Shown in pieces: positions 27,770-35,720 of a DNA stretch of 64,000 nt. The DNA is taken from assembly GCA_017549145.1 (NCBI GenBank), contig JAFYVM010000013.1, forward strand, positions 1 to 64,000, given 5' to 3'. The notes under the pieces are model-generated. The model was not told where the DNA came from and made no database searches. It worked only from the letters and a program-made list of their open reading frames with translations. The position numbers and the translations under genes were made by a program. The number at the start of each line of letters is the position of its first letter. Positions within the stretch are counted from its first letter, which is position 1. This stretch comes from Bacteroidales bacterium. Its GTDB lineage: Bacteria; Bacteroidota; Bacteroidia; Bacteroidales; UBA932.

Positions 27770-27855
27770 AAGGTGGGCGAATTTACCCACCTTTGTACTT
27801 TTAATGTGCTGGTTCATAGGTAGTTACGTAAAACAGCCACTCCGAAGAGTGGCTG
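27770..27855. other. Two further hairpins between bactofilin and tmRNA
   Basis: AAGGTGGG / CCCACCTT at 27770-27793 and CAGCCACT / AGTGGCTG at 27834-27855. Neither has a strong T tail on the plus strand. They may be backup terminators for the convergent units. No gene is seen in 27731-27924. Confidence 0.4.
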
Positions 27856-27924
27856 CTAAACTTGCTTTTTCTGATTCTACACAATTTGTGCATCAAATCG
27901 ATTTCGTAAACAGTGATTATGAAT

Positions 27925-27977
27925 CTCCACGAAAAAAGGGGTTTGATCAGTCGATCAAACCCCTTTTTTCGTGGAGA
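27925..27977 (-). terminator. Long terminator hairpin at the 3' end of tmRNA
   Basis: A stem of about 24 bp with a one-base bulge and a four-base loop (27949-27952), including A6/T6 and GGGG/CCCC blocks. On the minus strand the stem begins within the last bases of the tmRNA acceptor arm, so the precursor 3' end and terminator share sequence. Confidence 0.7.
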
Positions 27978-28367
27978 TGGGCGGACTCGAACCGCCGTCC
28001 AAACACCGCACCAGAGAGCTTTCTACACGCTTAGTCTTGCTTTGGTTTTCGACCAGGAGCTGCCGCCAGACAGGCTACTCAAGGCTTATCCTCTAAATCT
28101 TAGCGGAGCTTAAAGGAATCACTCCGAGCATCCCGTTTGAATGATACCCTGAAAACCGGTCATAACAGGCCTAAAGACCGGAAGGATACTCGTCGGCGAC
28201 GCAGCCTTGGCGTCGCGGATTAAGGTAGTGTGCTTTGCAGACTACGCAGCGAGTGCATAAGAGTTGTTGCCAACTAATTGTTTGAAGGTCGAGATTTACG
28301 GGCTGGCCTACAGAGCCCGACGTGCTTACTGTCCAATGTCTGATGCTGTCAAAACCAAAACATCCCC
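27973..28367 (-). ncRNA. ssrA: tmRNA
   Basis: The tmRNA rescues stalled ribosomes. The 5' GGGGATG pairs with CATCTCC at the 3' end (one G-U), and the T-arm reads GGACGGCGGTTCGAGTCC. CCA is not encoded. The tag frame at 28271-28242 gives GNNSYALAA then stop, with the hydrophobic ALAA end seen by tail-specific proteases. Pseudoknot-forming GC segments lie between the tag and the tRNA-like part. The length is about 395 nt. The ends follow the acceptor pairing. Confidence 0.93.
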
Positions 28368-28387
28368 ATTGAGCTGCTCCAATGAGC

Positions 28388-28424
28388 AAAAAAACAGTCC
28401 CTCTTGAAAGGGACTGCAAATATA
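28388..28424 (-). terminator. Terminator of the lipoprotein gene, abutting a putative ssrA -7 element
   Basis: On the minus strand CAGTCCCT / AGGGACTG (28416-28395) is followed by seven T (28394-28388). Directly upstream of the 5' arm is TATATTTG (28424-28417), a -7 element. Transcripts starting from it would lack most of the 5' arm and could read into ssrA. Confidence 0.65.
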
Positions 28425-28447
28425 ATACTTTTCTCTAAAAACTCTCA

Positions 28448-29251
28448 CTATTTCTTTACTCTGAACACTCTTGCAGGCTTTGCTGTGGCAAGGTCTCGAA
28501 CGCTCTTAGCAACCTTCTGAGGTGCTGCTGCAGGGGCGCTCTCAGTGCCGTCATAAAGTGCGAGATCTCCAGTGTATGTGCCCTTGAATGTAATCTTGTA
28601 GTCATCGTCGTAGAGAGTGTAAGATACAGTGTATCTGGTGCCTGAAACTGCGATTGTCATCTCTCCATCAGTAGCTCCTGCAATTGCTTCTGCTCCCTTA
28701 TACAACCATGTTCCAGCAGGATACTGAGCAGTCTCTCCATCTACCTGATCCTCATCAATATACCCGTAAAGCAATGAAAGATGTGAGAACGGAGACTTAT
28801 CGAATGCATCGATAGTGTAGGTACCTGCTGCAGGAGTCGTGCCCTTGCAGAAGAACTCAAGAATGATGTTGTAGCCCTCTCCAGAATAATCCTCAAGGCT
28901 GAAATTATTGTCAGCAAGCTCAATCCACCAGTTGCTTACATCTTCTGGCTGTTCCTCATAATAAGTTCCGAAGTATATTGCGTCTCCCTGAGTGAATGTG
29001 TGGTTATACAGCTCGTACTGGCTTCTGTCATCTGTATTGTCTTCTGTGCCGTCTCCGTTATCTCCGGTGCTGCTTCCGTTATCTCCAGTGTTTCCGCCAT
29101 TGTCTTTGCCAGAATCATCGTCAGAAGGGGAGTCATCCGGGATTATAATTTCTGAGTCTGTATCTCTGTCTGGATTAGAATCGAGCGGATCGCATGCACT
29201 GAATGAAAATGCAAAAACAGCGACCACTAAAAAGCTTACAAGTTGTTTCAT
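28448..29251 (-). CDS. Lipoprotein with Asp/Gly/Asn-rich linker, function unknown
   Basis: A 267-residue protein with a lipoprotein signal (VFAFSFSACDPLDS). A low-complexity linker (about 28-78) is rich in Asp, Gly, Asn, Ser and Thr and contains repeated TGDNG. A mostly beta domain follows (about 80-235). Bacteroidales surface lipoproteins often show this anchor-linker-domain layout. I do not recognise the domain; it resembles short beta-sandwich hypothetical proteins with CKGTTPAAGTYTID. The extreme C-terminus is basic. It is monocistronic, with its own -7 element and a terminator before ssrA. Confidence 0.8.
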   Translation of the reverse strand: MKQLVSFLVVAVFAFSFSACDPLDSNPDRDTDSEIIIPDDSPSDDDSGKDNGGNTGDNGSSTGDNGDGTEDNTDDRSQYELYNHTFTQGDAIYFGTYYEEQPEDVSNWWIELADNNFSLEDYSGEGYNIILEFFCKGTTPAAGTYTIDAFDKSPFSHLSLLYGYIDEDQVDGETAQYPAGTWLYKGAEAIAGATDGEMTIAVSGTRYTVSYTLYDDDYKITFKGTYTGDLALYDGTESAPAAAPQKVAKSVRDLATAKPARVFRVKK

Positions 29252-29277
29252 TACACTAATATTTGGTTAATTCTTTC

Positions 29278-29285
29278 CAAATATA
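29278..29285 (-). promoter_or_regulatory. -7 element for the lipoprotein gene
   Basis: TATATTTG on the minus strand, 27 bp before the start codon. Confidence 0.5.
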
Positions 29286-29307
29286 TCAATAAAAATGATA
29301 AAAGGTC

Positions 29308-29336
29308 TTGTATTTTAGAAAAAATCACTATCTTTG
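29308..29336 (+). promoter_or_regulatory. Promoter of tRNA-Val
   Basis: TTG (29308-29310), 18-bp spacer, TATCTTTG (29329-29336). Confidence 0.6.
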
Positions 29337-29372
29337 CATTCCCATTCAACGAAATGGTATAAGTTCTTACAC

Positions 29373-29447
29373 GGGAGCATAGCTCAGTTGGTTTAGAGCA
29401 TCTGCCTTACAAGCAGAGGGTCGGGGGTTCGACTCCCTCTGCTCCCA
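29373..29447 (+). tRNA. tRNA-Val (anticodon TAC)
   Basis: Acceptor GGGAGCA pairs with TGCTCCC. The anticodon stem TCTGC / GCAGA encloses CTTACAA, giving TAC. The T arm is GGGGGTTCGACTCCCTC. CCA is not encoded. A terminator follows directly, and the repeat cluster with a transposase remnant begins about 60 bp further on. Confidence 0.95.
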
Positions 29448-29450
29448 CAC

Positions 29451-29480
29451 AAAGCCTTGGATTTTCCAAGGCTTTTTTTG
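29451..29480 (+). terminator. Terminator after tRNA-Val
   Basis: AAAGCCTTGG and CCAAGGCTTT, loop ATTTT, then TTTT. A perfect 10-bp stem. Confidence 0.9.
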
Positions 29481-29542
29481 TTGCATATTGCTCTTACTCA
29501 TAATATCGTCATCATCGATAATCCTACTTTGTCCACCCCGCC

Positions 29543-29680
29543 GAAACAGGACTACCAAACACTAATAATGCACTTGAAGGACTCTTCTCAGATCTTAAAA
29601 CTAAAGTGTGAGTGCATAGTGGAATCAGTAAGGAACATTGAAAGAAACTTCTGGATGAATACATCAAGAGACATTATTGA
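29543..29680 (+). pseudogene. C-terminal remnant of an IS transposase
   Basis: The frame GAA ACA GGA.. at 29543 reads ETGLPNTNNALEGLFSDLK, then TKV, stop, VHSGISKEH, stop, KKLLDEYIKRHY, stop. The NTNNALEGLFSDLK and VHSGIS..KKLLDEY pattern is what I associate with the C-terminus of a Bacteroidetes IS transposase. Both internal stops are TGA at positions where arginine is expected, consistent with CGA to TGA transitions. Only about 46 codons remain; the rest of the element is gone. It sits between tRNA-Val and hairpin copy C. Confidence 0.7.
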
Positions 29681-29684
29681 GAAG

Positions 29685-29770
29685 GTCACCGTCGCCGGAA
29701 TATACGACCTCCGGCGACTACGGATCAAGCGCTGCGGGCGGCTTAGCCTAAGGGCCGTCCTCGCGCTTGA
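29685..29770 (+). repeat. Bipartite hairpin element, copy C
   Basis: Prefix GTCACC, then P1 with perfect 9-bp arms GTCGCCGGA / TCCGGCGAC (29691-29718) and loop ATATACGACC. P2 is at 29725-29770: outer arms TCAAGCGC / GCGCTTGA, inner GGGCGGC / GCCGTCC, loop TTAGCCTAAGG. It aligns with copy A in P2 (TCAGCCTAAAG loop) and with copy B in P1. It begins five bases after the transposase remnant stop. Confidence 0.65.
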
Positions 29771-29794
29771 CTGTTGCCCGGTTATCACCCGAAA

Positions 29795-29997
29795 TGTCCA
29801 CATGGAACTTTTTTAGAGAAATCTATGCATCGTAAATATCTGTTTGTCCACCAAAATGGGGATTCCGTGGATGAAGTGCATCGTAAACATCTGTTTGTCC
29901 ACCAAAAGCTCGATTCTGTGGACAAACATAGATTGAGTGAGCGATCTCTCCACATAAATGGTTATTTCGTGGAGGAATTAACATGAATTTATATCTC
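29795..29997. repeat. 51-bp palindromic repeat array 4
   Basis: Three 27-bp palindromes start at 29846, 29897 and 29948, each 51 bp apart: GTCCAC..GTGGAT, GTCCAC..GTGGAC and CTCCAC..GTGGAG. The third shows a compensated arm change. A decayed unit starts near 29795. The spacers of the first units share GCATCGTAAA and ATCTGTTT. The arms are the same as those of array 3, 28.6 kb away. Confidence 0.75.
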
Positions 29998-30024
29998 TTT
30001 ACTAATTAGGATGTCTTGGTACTG

Positions 30025-30063
30025 AATATTCCTTGGTGAATTACGGAATATTTGTTAAGTTTG
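30025..30063 (+). promoter_or_regulatory. Capsule operon promoter with overlapping inverted repeat
   Basis: TTG (30033-30035), 20-bp spacer, TAAGTTTG (30056-30063) forms a promoter. A perfect inverted repeat AATATTCC (30025-30032) / GGAATATT (30045-30052) brackets the -33 element with a 12-bp centre, a likely operator. The predicted start near 30068 gives a leader of about 54 nt and supports the gene start at 30122. Confidence 0.55.
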
Positions 30064-30121
30064 TAAGATTTTGTGCGCGTACGCGTTATTGATTATTACA
30101 AAAAGATTTTTGATACCAGAT

Positions 30122-30937
30122 ATGAGATCTAATTTTAGTCTAAGAAAATTTGTTGTTTCTGCTGTTTTAGGAGCCATGATGTTCTCCTCATGCGGTCCAG
30201 TGAAGGATATCGCGTATTTTCAGAATAAGGTTGTGAATGAACCTGAGAAAATCGATAAGTATGGTGGAATTGTAATTCAGCCGAATGATATCCTTTCTAT
30301 TGTTGTGTCAAGTAGAAATCCGGAACTTGCAGTAATGTTCAACCTTCCGTTGATTAACTTTACTTCTGGAGCAGACGCATCGTACAATACACACCAGAAG
30401 GTTCTTGGATATACTGTGGATCCAAATGGTAAAATCGATTATCCTGTCCTTGGAGAACTGAATGTATCTGGTATGACCAGAGTGGAATTAGCTGAGTTCA
30501 TTAAGAAAAAGCTGATAAGTCAAGGTCTTCTTAATGATGCAGTCGTTACAGTAGAGTTTATGAATTTCAAATTCTCGGTGCTAGGCGAAGTTAACGCTCC
30601 TGGAACATATACTTCAGATACAGAAAAAATTACAATTCTTCAGGCTCTCAGTTGGGCTCGTGACCTGACTATCTATGGACTTCGTGAAAATGTGTCCGTT
30701 ATTCGTGAGAAAGATGGTAAGCGTACAATTTATGAAGTGAACTTATGTGATGTAAGCCTATTCGATTCTCCAGCTTATTATCTGATGCAAAATGATGTGG
30801 TGTATGTTCAGCCAAATCCTCAGAAAGCAAGCCAGTCTAAAATTGACGATAAGAAATTGAGAAATGCCACTATCGCTCTCTCAACAAGCTCTTTACTAGT
30901 GTCGGTAGCAACACTTATTGTCGGCCTGATTAACTAA
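30122..30937 (+). CDS. Polysaccharide export lipoprotein (Wza/BexD-like)
   Basis: An outer-membrane export channel subunit for capsule or exopolysaccharide. The start at 30122 (MRSNFSLRK) is preferred over an in-frame ATG at 30071, which would lie almost at the transcription start. The 271 residues have a lipoprotein signal (GAMMFSSCGPVKD), a polysaccharide export domain beginning IVIQPNDILSIVVSS and SLBB-like segments (FSVLGEVNAPGTYTSD, ILQALSWARDLTIYG). The C-terminus has one hydrophobic helix (about 247-268). It is the first gene of the locus, 23 bases before the Wzc-like kinase. Confidence 0.92.
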   Translation: MRSNFSLRKFVVSAVLGAMMFSSCGPVKDIAYFQNKVVNEPEKIDKYGGIVIQPNDILSIVVSSRNPELAVMFNLPLINFTSGADASYNTHQKVLGYTVDPNGKIDYPVLGELNVSGMTRVELAEFIKKKLISQGLLNDAVVTVEFMNFKFSVLGEVNAPGTYTSDTEKITILQALSWARDLTIYGLRENVSVIREKDGKRTIYEVNLCDVSLFDSPAYYLMQNDVVYVQPNPQKASQSKIDDKKLRNATIALSTSSLLVSVATLIVGLIN

Positions 30938-30960
30938 TATTCTTATTAAAATTACAGTCA

Positions 30961-33300
30961 ATGGAACAAAATATGAGCAATAATGCCTTTCAGCGCGAAG
31001 ACGAATCTACTCTTAAGATTTCTGATTTATGGAATCTAGTGTGGAATCGTAAGTGGTGGTATGTTTTGTCATTAGGCATTTGTCTTTTAGGAGCAGCTTT
31101 TTATCTATACAGAACACCTGCCTCATATAGCAGAACAGCAAAGCTGATTGTTGACGAAAGTAGCCAGGATGCTACAATGCGTAACCTTGGAGTTGCATCT
31201 GCTAACATGATGCGTACTCGTATGAGTTTTAATACAGTTGAAAATGAAATGGAGGCTTTTAAGTCTCCGGATCTGATGCAGGTGGTCGTAGAACGTCTTG
31301 GACTTCAGACTCGCTATGTTGAGAAACAGTTTCTCAGAGATGTTGAATTATATCGTGCTCCTGTTGCTTTGCAGCTGGTTTCTGATAATCCTCAGTCAGG
31401 TTTCTCTTTTGTCGCTACCAGTATTGGTAACGAAAAGGTGTCATTGTCAAAATTCAAGTTGGGACAAGATAAATTTGATGACGTAGTAGAGGGTAAGTTG
31501 GGAGATACTCTTTCGACTCCTGTAGGATCTTTGGTGTTGTTCCCGACAGAACAAATTAAGGATTTCAAGCATCCGATCAACATTTCTTGGGCTACCAGCG
31601 GAGCAATGGCAAAACGCTATATGGCAAAGTTGAGCGTGTCATTAGCATCTAAAGAGTCATCTGTCATCGTGCTTAATCTGCTTGATAGATATCCTTCTCG
31701 CGCAGAGTCTGTGCTTAATTCGCTTATTGATGTCTACAACGAGGCATGGCTTGGAAATAAGAACCGTTCGGCAATCAATACCGCTGAGTTTATCAATGAG
31801 AGACTTCTAGTCATCGAGAAACAGCTTGGTATGGTAGAGGATGACCTTAAGGAGTTCAAGTCTAAAAATAATCTTACTGATATCAAGGCTTCAGGACAGG
31901 CATATCTTCAGGAGTCTACACTTTACGCAGCGAAGTCATTCGAATTGAATAACCAGCTTGCAATTGCTAACTTTATCAGAGATTATCTCGCTGATCCATC
32001 AAAGAAAGATGAGTTGATTCCTTCAAATCTTGGATTATCAAGTCAGGCTGTTGAATTGCAGATTGGTGAGTATAATGAGCTTGTTCTTAGGAGAGATCGC
32101 CTGGCAGCAGGAAGTTCTGAAAACAACCCGATGATTTCTGATATTAACGTATCAATTGTTTCTGTACGTGATGCCATCCTTCGTTCGGTTGACAATCTGG
32201 TCTCAACTCTTGACCTCCAGATTAAGAAAATCAATAGCCAGGAGAAGCAGGTGCTTTCAAGAATTGCTTCTAACTCCGGCAAGGAGCTTAAGCTCCTCTC
32301 AATAGAGCGTCAGCAGCAGATCACTGAGAATCTTTATGTGTTCCTTCTTCAGAAACGTGAGGAGAATGAGTTGTCAGCTCTCGTTAATGTGGGAAATACA
32401 CGTCTGATCATGACTCCTAATGGTTCGGTGTTACCTGTTGCTCCAAATAAGATGATTGTTCTTTTGATAGCTATGTTGTTGGGATTTGCAGTACCTTTTG
32501 GTATCTTCTATCTGATAAAGATTCTCGATAACACAATCAAGGTAAAGGCTGATTTAGGACGACTTTCTGTTCCATTCCTTGCTGAGATTCCTAAGACTGT
32601 AGAGCAGAAGTCAGGAATTATTGTCGAGCAGGGAAATAGAGATGCGATGAATGAGGCATTCCGTGTCTTGAGAACTAACCTGGACTTGATGCTGGGAAGA
32701 AATGCAAAGTCAAAAGTAATTATGTTTACCTCTTTCCATCCGGATGCAGGTAAGACTTTCTCTACAATGAATATTGCTGCAAGTATGTCGCTTAAGGGTG
32801 CTAAGGTTATCATGGTTGACCTGGATCTCAGAAAGGCGAGTCTCAGTAAGGCATTGGATAAGGAGTTCAGCGGAGTGGCAGCTTATCTGAATGGTAAGTT
32901 GGAAGATTATCATCAGGGCATTGATAAGATTTCTGAAACACTAGATATTCTTCCGGTTGGTTCGTTACCTCCAAACCCTGCAGAACTTTTGATTTCAGAG
33001 AGATTCCGTAATATGTTGGATCAGTTGAAATCTGAGTATGACTATGTGTTCTTGGATTGTCCGCCAATTGATATTGTTGCAGACGCAAATATCATTACAG
33101 ACTATGTCGATTTGACAGTGTTTGTTCTTCGTTCGGGAAGACTTCCAAAACAGATACTTGCTAATATTGATGAGCTTTATAAGTCTGGTAAATATAACCA
33201 TATGGCATTGATGCTTAACTTCGTAGATATGCAGTATAACAAGTATGGTTATGGTAAGAGCGGCTATGGTTACGGCTATGGCTACGGTTACGGAAACTAA
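30961..33300 (+). CDS. Wzc-like polysaccharide co-polymerase and tyrosine autokinase
   Basis: This inner-membrane protein sets chain length and drives export. The 779 residues show a Wzz domain between two membrane helices (about 33-52 and 497-518), a long periplasmic coiled-coil region, and a cytoplasmic BY-kinase (about 560-779). The kinase has PDAGKTFSTMN (Walker A, about 592), VIMVDLDLRKASLSKAL (Walker A') and VFLDCPPIDIVADA (Walker B). The tail is a tyrosine cluster alternating Tyr and Gly (last 20 residues), the usual autophosphorylation site. It pairs functionally with the phosphatase 10 bases downstream. Confidence 0.95.
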   Translation: MEQNMSNNAFQREDESTLKISDLWNLVWNRKWWYVLSLGICLLGAAFYLYRTPASYSRTAKLIVDESSQDATMRNLGVASANMMRTRMSFNTVENEMEAFKSPDLMQVVVERLGLQTRYVEKQFLRDVELYRAPVALQLVSDNPQSGFSFVATSIGNEKVSLSKFKLGQDKFDDVVEGKLGDTLSTPVGSLVLFPTEQIKDFKHPINISWATSGAMAKRYMAKLSVSLASKESSVIVLNLLDRYPSRAESVLNSLIDVYNEAWLGNKNRSAINTAEFINERLLVIEKQLGMVEDDLKEFKSKNNLTDIKASGQAYLQESTLYAAKSFELNNQLAIANFIRDYLADPSKKDELIPSNLGLSSQAVELQIGEYNELVLRRDRLAAGSSENNPMISDINVSIVSVRDAILRSVDNLVSTLDLQIKKINSQEKQVLSRIASNSGKELKLLSIERQQQITENLYVFLLQKREENELSALVNVGNTRLIMTPNGSVLPVAPNKMIVLLIAMLLGFAVPFGIFYLIKILDNTIKVKADLGRLSVPFLAEIPKTVEQKSGIIVEQGNRDAMNEAFRVLRTNLDLMLGRNAKSKVIMFTSFHPDAGKTFSTMNIAASMSLKGAKVIMVDLDLRKASLSKALDKEFSGVAAYLNGKLEDYHQGIDKISETLDILPVGSLPPNPAELLISERFRNMLDQLKSEYDYVFLDCPPIDIVADANIITDYVDLTVFVLRSGRLPKQILANIDELYKSGKYNHMALMLNFVDMQYNKYGYGKSGYGYGYGYGYGN

Positions 33301-33310
33301 GGTTTAGAAA

Positions 33311-34018
33311 ATGGGATTTCTTGGATTATTTAAGAAGAAGTATGCCTTTGATGATGGAGTGCTTCAGGGTGCTGTTGATAGTCATTCGCACATCCTTTTT
33401 GGGGTGGATGATGGCATCAGTACTCTTGAGGATTCTTTAGGTGTACTCTCTTTTCTTGAGTCCGTTGGAATCAGACACGTCTGGTGTACTCCGCATATAA
33501 TGGATGACCTGGCAACGCCGACAGAAATGTTGAAAACCAGGTTTCAGGAACTGCAACAGGCTTATACCGGAAAGATTGAACTACATCTGGCTGCGGAATA
33601 TATGCTTGATAGTGAGTTCGAAAAAAGACTGGAACAAAGAGATATATTGATGATTGATGATGATATGGTACTTGTCGAGACGTCGATGAATGTGCCACCT
33701 TTCAATTTCAAAGATCTTATTCGCAGAATGATGTCTATGGGATACAGACCTTTATTGGCTCATCCTGAAAGATATCGTTATCTTGCATTGAATGATTATC
33801 AGGAGTTAAGAACTCTTGGCGTGTATTTCCAGTTGAATCTGCCTTCTCTGGTGGGATACTATGGTGAAACTGCCAGGAAGAAGGCCTTGCAGCTCTTAAA
33901 AAATGGGCTGTATAACAGAGTCGGTTCGGATTGTCATAGATTGCATGCAATTCGAGATCAGTACTCTCGTGAAGACTTGACTACAGAAATTAATGAGCAG
34001 TTAAAACAGCTGCTTTAA
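33311..34018 (+). CDS. CpsB/YwqE-type PHP tyrosine phosphatase
   Basis: A 235-residue PHP-fold phosphatase expected to dephosphorylate the Wzc-like kinase. Metal ligands are visible in DSHSHILFGVDDG, CTPHIMDD, LAAEYMLD, LAHPERYRYL and VGSDCHRLH. The length is normal for the family and there is no signal peptide, so it acts in the cytoplasm. The immediate kinase-phosphatase neighbourhood supports a phosphorylation cycle that controls polymer length. Confidence 0.93.
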   Translation: MGFLGLFKKKYAFDDGVLQGAVDSHSHILFGVDDGISTLEDSLGVLSFLESVGIRHVWCTPHIMDDLATPTEMLKTRFQELQQAYTGKIELHLAAEYMLDSEFEKRLEQRDILMIDDDMVLVETSMNVPPFNFKDLIRRMMSMGYRPLLAHPERYRYLALNDYQELRTLGVYFQLNLPSLVGYYGETARKKALQLLKNGLYNRVGSDCHRLHAIRDQYSREDLTTEINEQLKQLL

Positions 34019-34028
34019 CATAAGAATA

Positions 34029-34667
34029 ATGTTAATGGACGACTTGTTGCTGGATAGTGCAAGAACGTTTGGTAACGACCAGAATAAAGAAAATACATGT
34101 AATCATGAAATCGGATGCCCGAAGATCGGTTCTGCGGGTGTCCCATATTCGTGGTACGCATTGAGAGTTTCATATTCCAGGGAACTGAAAGTACAATCTC
34201 AACTGAATATCAGGGGAGTAAGGACTTTTGTTCCAATGATGTGGAAGAAGGTTGAGGTCGCAGGACAGCTTCAGAAAAAGCTTGTACCAGCTATCAATAA
34301 TCTTTGTTTTGTTTTCTGGTCCAAGGCTGAGATTGATGGATTTATAAGAGAGTATGGGGAGAATTCTCCTGTCCACTATTATTGGGATCGTACTAAGGGA
34401 TGTCCAATGATGGTTCCGAGTAAGGAGATGGATGATTTTATCAAGATATCTTCAACATTGGATGAAGATATCATTTATCTAACTGAAATATCTGAAAAAC
34501 TTCGAGAAGGCCAGTTTGTAAAGGTCCTTAATGGCTCTTTTGCTGGTGTGGAGGGGCGCGTTGTACGTATACGTAAGTCACGTCGCATCATGGTTGAATT
34601 GCCGGGAATGTTGGCTGTGGCTTCAACGCTTATCAAGCCGGGAGATTTCGAAATATTAGCAGATTAA
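34029..34667 (+). CDS. UpxY-like NusG-family transcription antiterminator
   Basis: A 212-residue NusG paralogue: NGN domain (about 42-150, starting SWYALRVSYSRELKVQSQL) and a KOW domain (about 165-210, GQFVKVLNGSFAGVEGRVV). In Bacteroides, UpxY proteins are encoded at the start of capsule operons and prevent early termination within them. Here the gene is fourth in the operon. An extra N-terminal segment (about 1-40) is not part of the fold. It probably regulates this locus in cis, by family analogy. Confidence 0.88.
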   Translation: MLMDDLLLDSARTFGNDQNKENTCNHEIGCPKIGSAGVPYSWYALRVSYSRELKVQSQLNIRGVRTFVPMMWKKVEVAGQLQKKLVPAINNLCFVFWSKAEIDGFIREYGENSPVHYYWDRTKGCPMMVPSKEMDDFIKISSTLDEDIIYLTEISEKLREGQFVKVLNGSFAGVEGRVVRIRKSRRIMVELPGMLAVASTLIKPGDFEILAD

Positions 34668-34675
34668 CTAACAAC

Positions 34676-35686
34676 ATGAAAAAAGAACAGATTATAACAC
34701 AGGAAAAATCTAATAACCTAAATACGATCCATGCGTATTACAACGAGATGTCGTACACGTGGATTGCGTATGGATATTCTGCATATTCCTTGAGATTGAT
34801 TGTTAAGGCAAACAATCAAAACTGTTTCAGAGGTTTTTCAATGGAATATGACCTTCCTTATGTGGTTGTGGATGATAAGATATTTAAGAATCTGCTTTCT
34901 AGAAATGATGACGTTTTCTCAATTTTTGAAAAAGAGGTTACTGTTGAGGTGAACAAGTCTTTCCAGATTCGTGAATACGAAAGATGGGTTACAAGATTGA
35001 AGGAGGAATCAGAGTGTTCTGCCAGATATAATGTTGTGACCCCAGTAAGCCATATGGTGCCAAGAGACCAGTATATCAAGGATGGTATGTCTGGTCTCGC
35101 GAGGTGCTCAAAGCGTTTGTTTGATCTGATTGTATCAGCGATATTGCTTGTTTTGACTGCTCCCATTTTCTTGATTATTGCCATTGCCATCAAACTTGAT
35201 GACGGTAACGCTGTTATTTTCAAGCAGGAAAGAATAGGACGTTTTGGTAAGCCATTTTATATATATAAATTCAGATCTATGGTGATAGATGCTGAGAAAA
35301 ATGGGCCAGAGCTAAGCCATGGTGGAGGACACGGAGATTCACGTCTGACAAGAGTCGGCAAATTTTTGCGCAGACATCATTTTGATGAATTCCCGCAGCT
35401 CTGGAATGTGCTATGGGGTGATATGTCATTTGTTGGCCCTCGCCCGGAAAGAGCATATTATATCGACCAGATTTTGGAACATGACAAGAGATATACATAT
35501 CTGTATCAGATTCGTCCAGGTGTAACTTCATATGCTACATTCTATAACGGTTACACAGATACGATGGAAAAGATGCTTCGCCGTTTGGAATATGATCTAT
35601 ATTATCTCGGACACCGTTCATGGAAATTTGATATCAAAATTATAATAATGACTGCTATGGCAGCATTCTTTGGTAAAAGATTTTAG
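34676..35686 (+). CDS. Initiating undecaprenyl-phosphate sugar transferase
   Basis: It transfers the first sugar-1-phosphate to undecaprenyl phosphate. The 336-residue protein has a cytoplasmic N-terminal region of unknown fold (about 1-140), one hydrophobic hairpin (about 155-175) and the bacterial sugar-transferase domain: KRLFDLIVSAILL, FKQERIGRFGKPFYIYKFRS, DEFPQLWNVLWGDMSFVGPRP and IRPGVTSY. It lacks the four N-terminal helices of WcaJ-type enzymes. In an FucNAc locus the primer may be a GlcNAc- or FucNAc-type sugar, which is inference. Confidence 0.92.
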   Translation: MKKEQIITQEKSNNLNTIHAYYNEMSYTWIAYGYSAYSLRLIVKANNQNCFRGFSMEYDLPYVVVDDKIFKNLLSRNDDVFSIFEKEVTVEVNKSFQIREYERWVTRLKEESECSARYNVVTPVSHMVPRDQYIKDGMSGLARCSKRLFDLIVSAILLVLTAPIFLIIAIAIKLDDGNAVIFKQERIGRFGKPFYIYKFRSMVIDAEKNGPELSHGGGHGDSRLTRVGKFLRRHHFDEFPQLWNVLWGDMSFVGPRPERAYYIDQILEHDKRYTYLYQIRPGVTSYATFYNGYTDTMEKMLRRLEYDLYYLGHRSWKFDIKIIIMTAMAAFFGKRF

Positions 35687-35720
35687 CGCAATTCCAGTTA
35701 ACACGAAAATATTTAATACA

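Noticed and set aside
29774..29986. 70-codon frame with 17-residue repeats (HRKYLFVHQ / HRKHLFVHQ)
   Set aside because: It is the translation of array 4 and hairpin copy C. The same DNA repeats elsewhere are interrupted by stops in this frame. Kept only as a competing idea in the findings.
30025..30052. Invertible capsule promoter
   Set aside because: The inverted repeat is 8 bp with a 12-bp centre, far smaller than known invertible segments, and no recombinase gene is nearby.
30961..33300. Defective Walker A in the Wzc-like kinase
   Set aside because: PDAGKT still satisfies the P-x-x-GKT pattern of BY-kinases; no loss of function is indicated.
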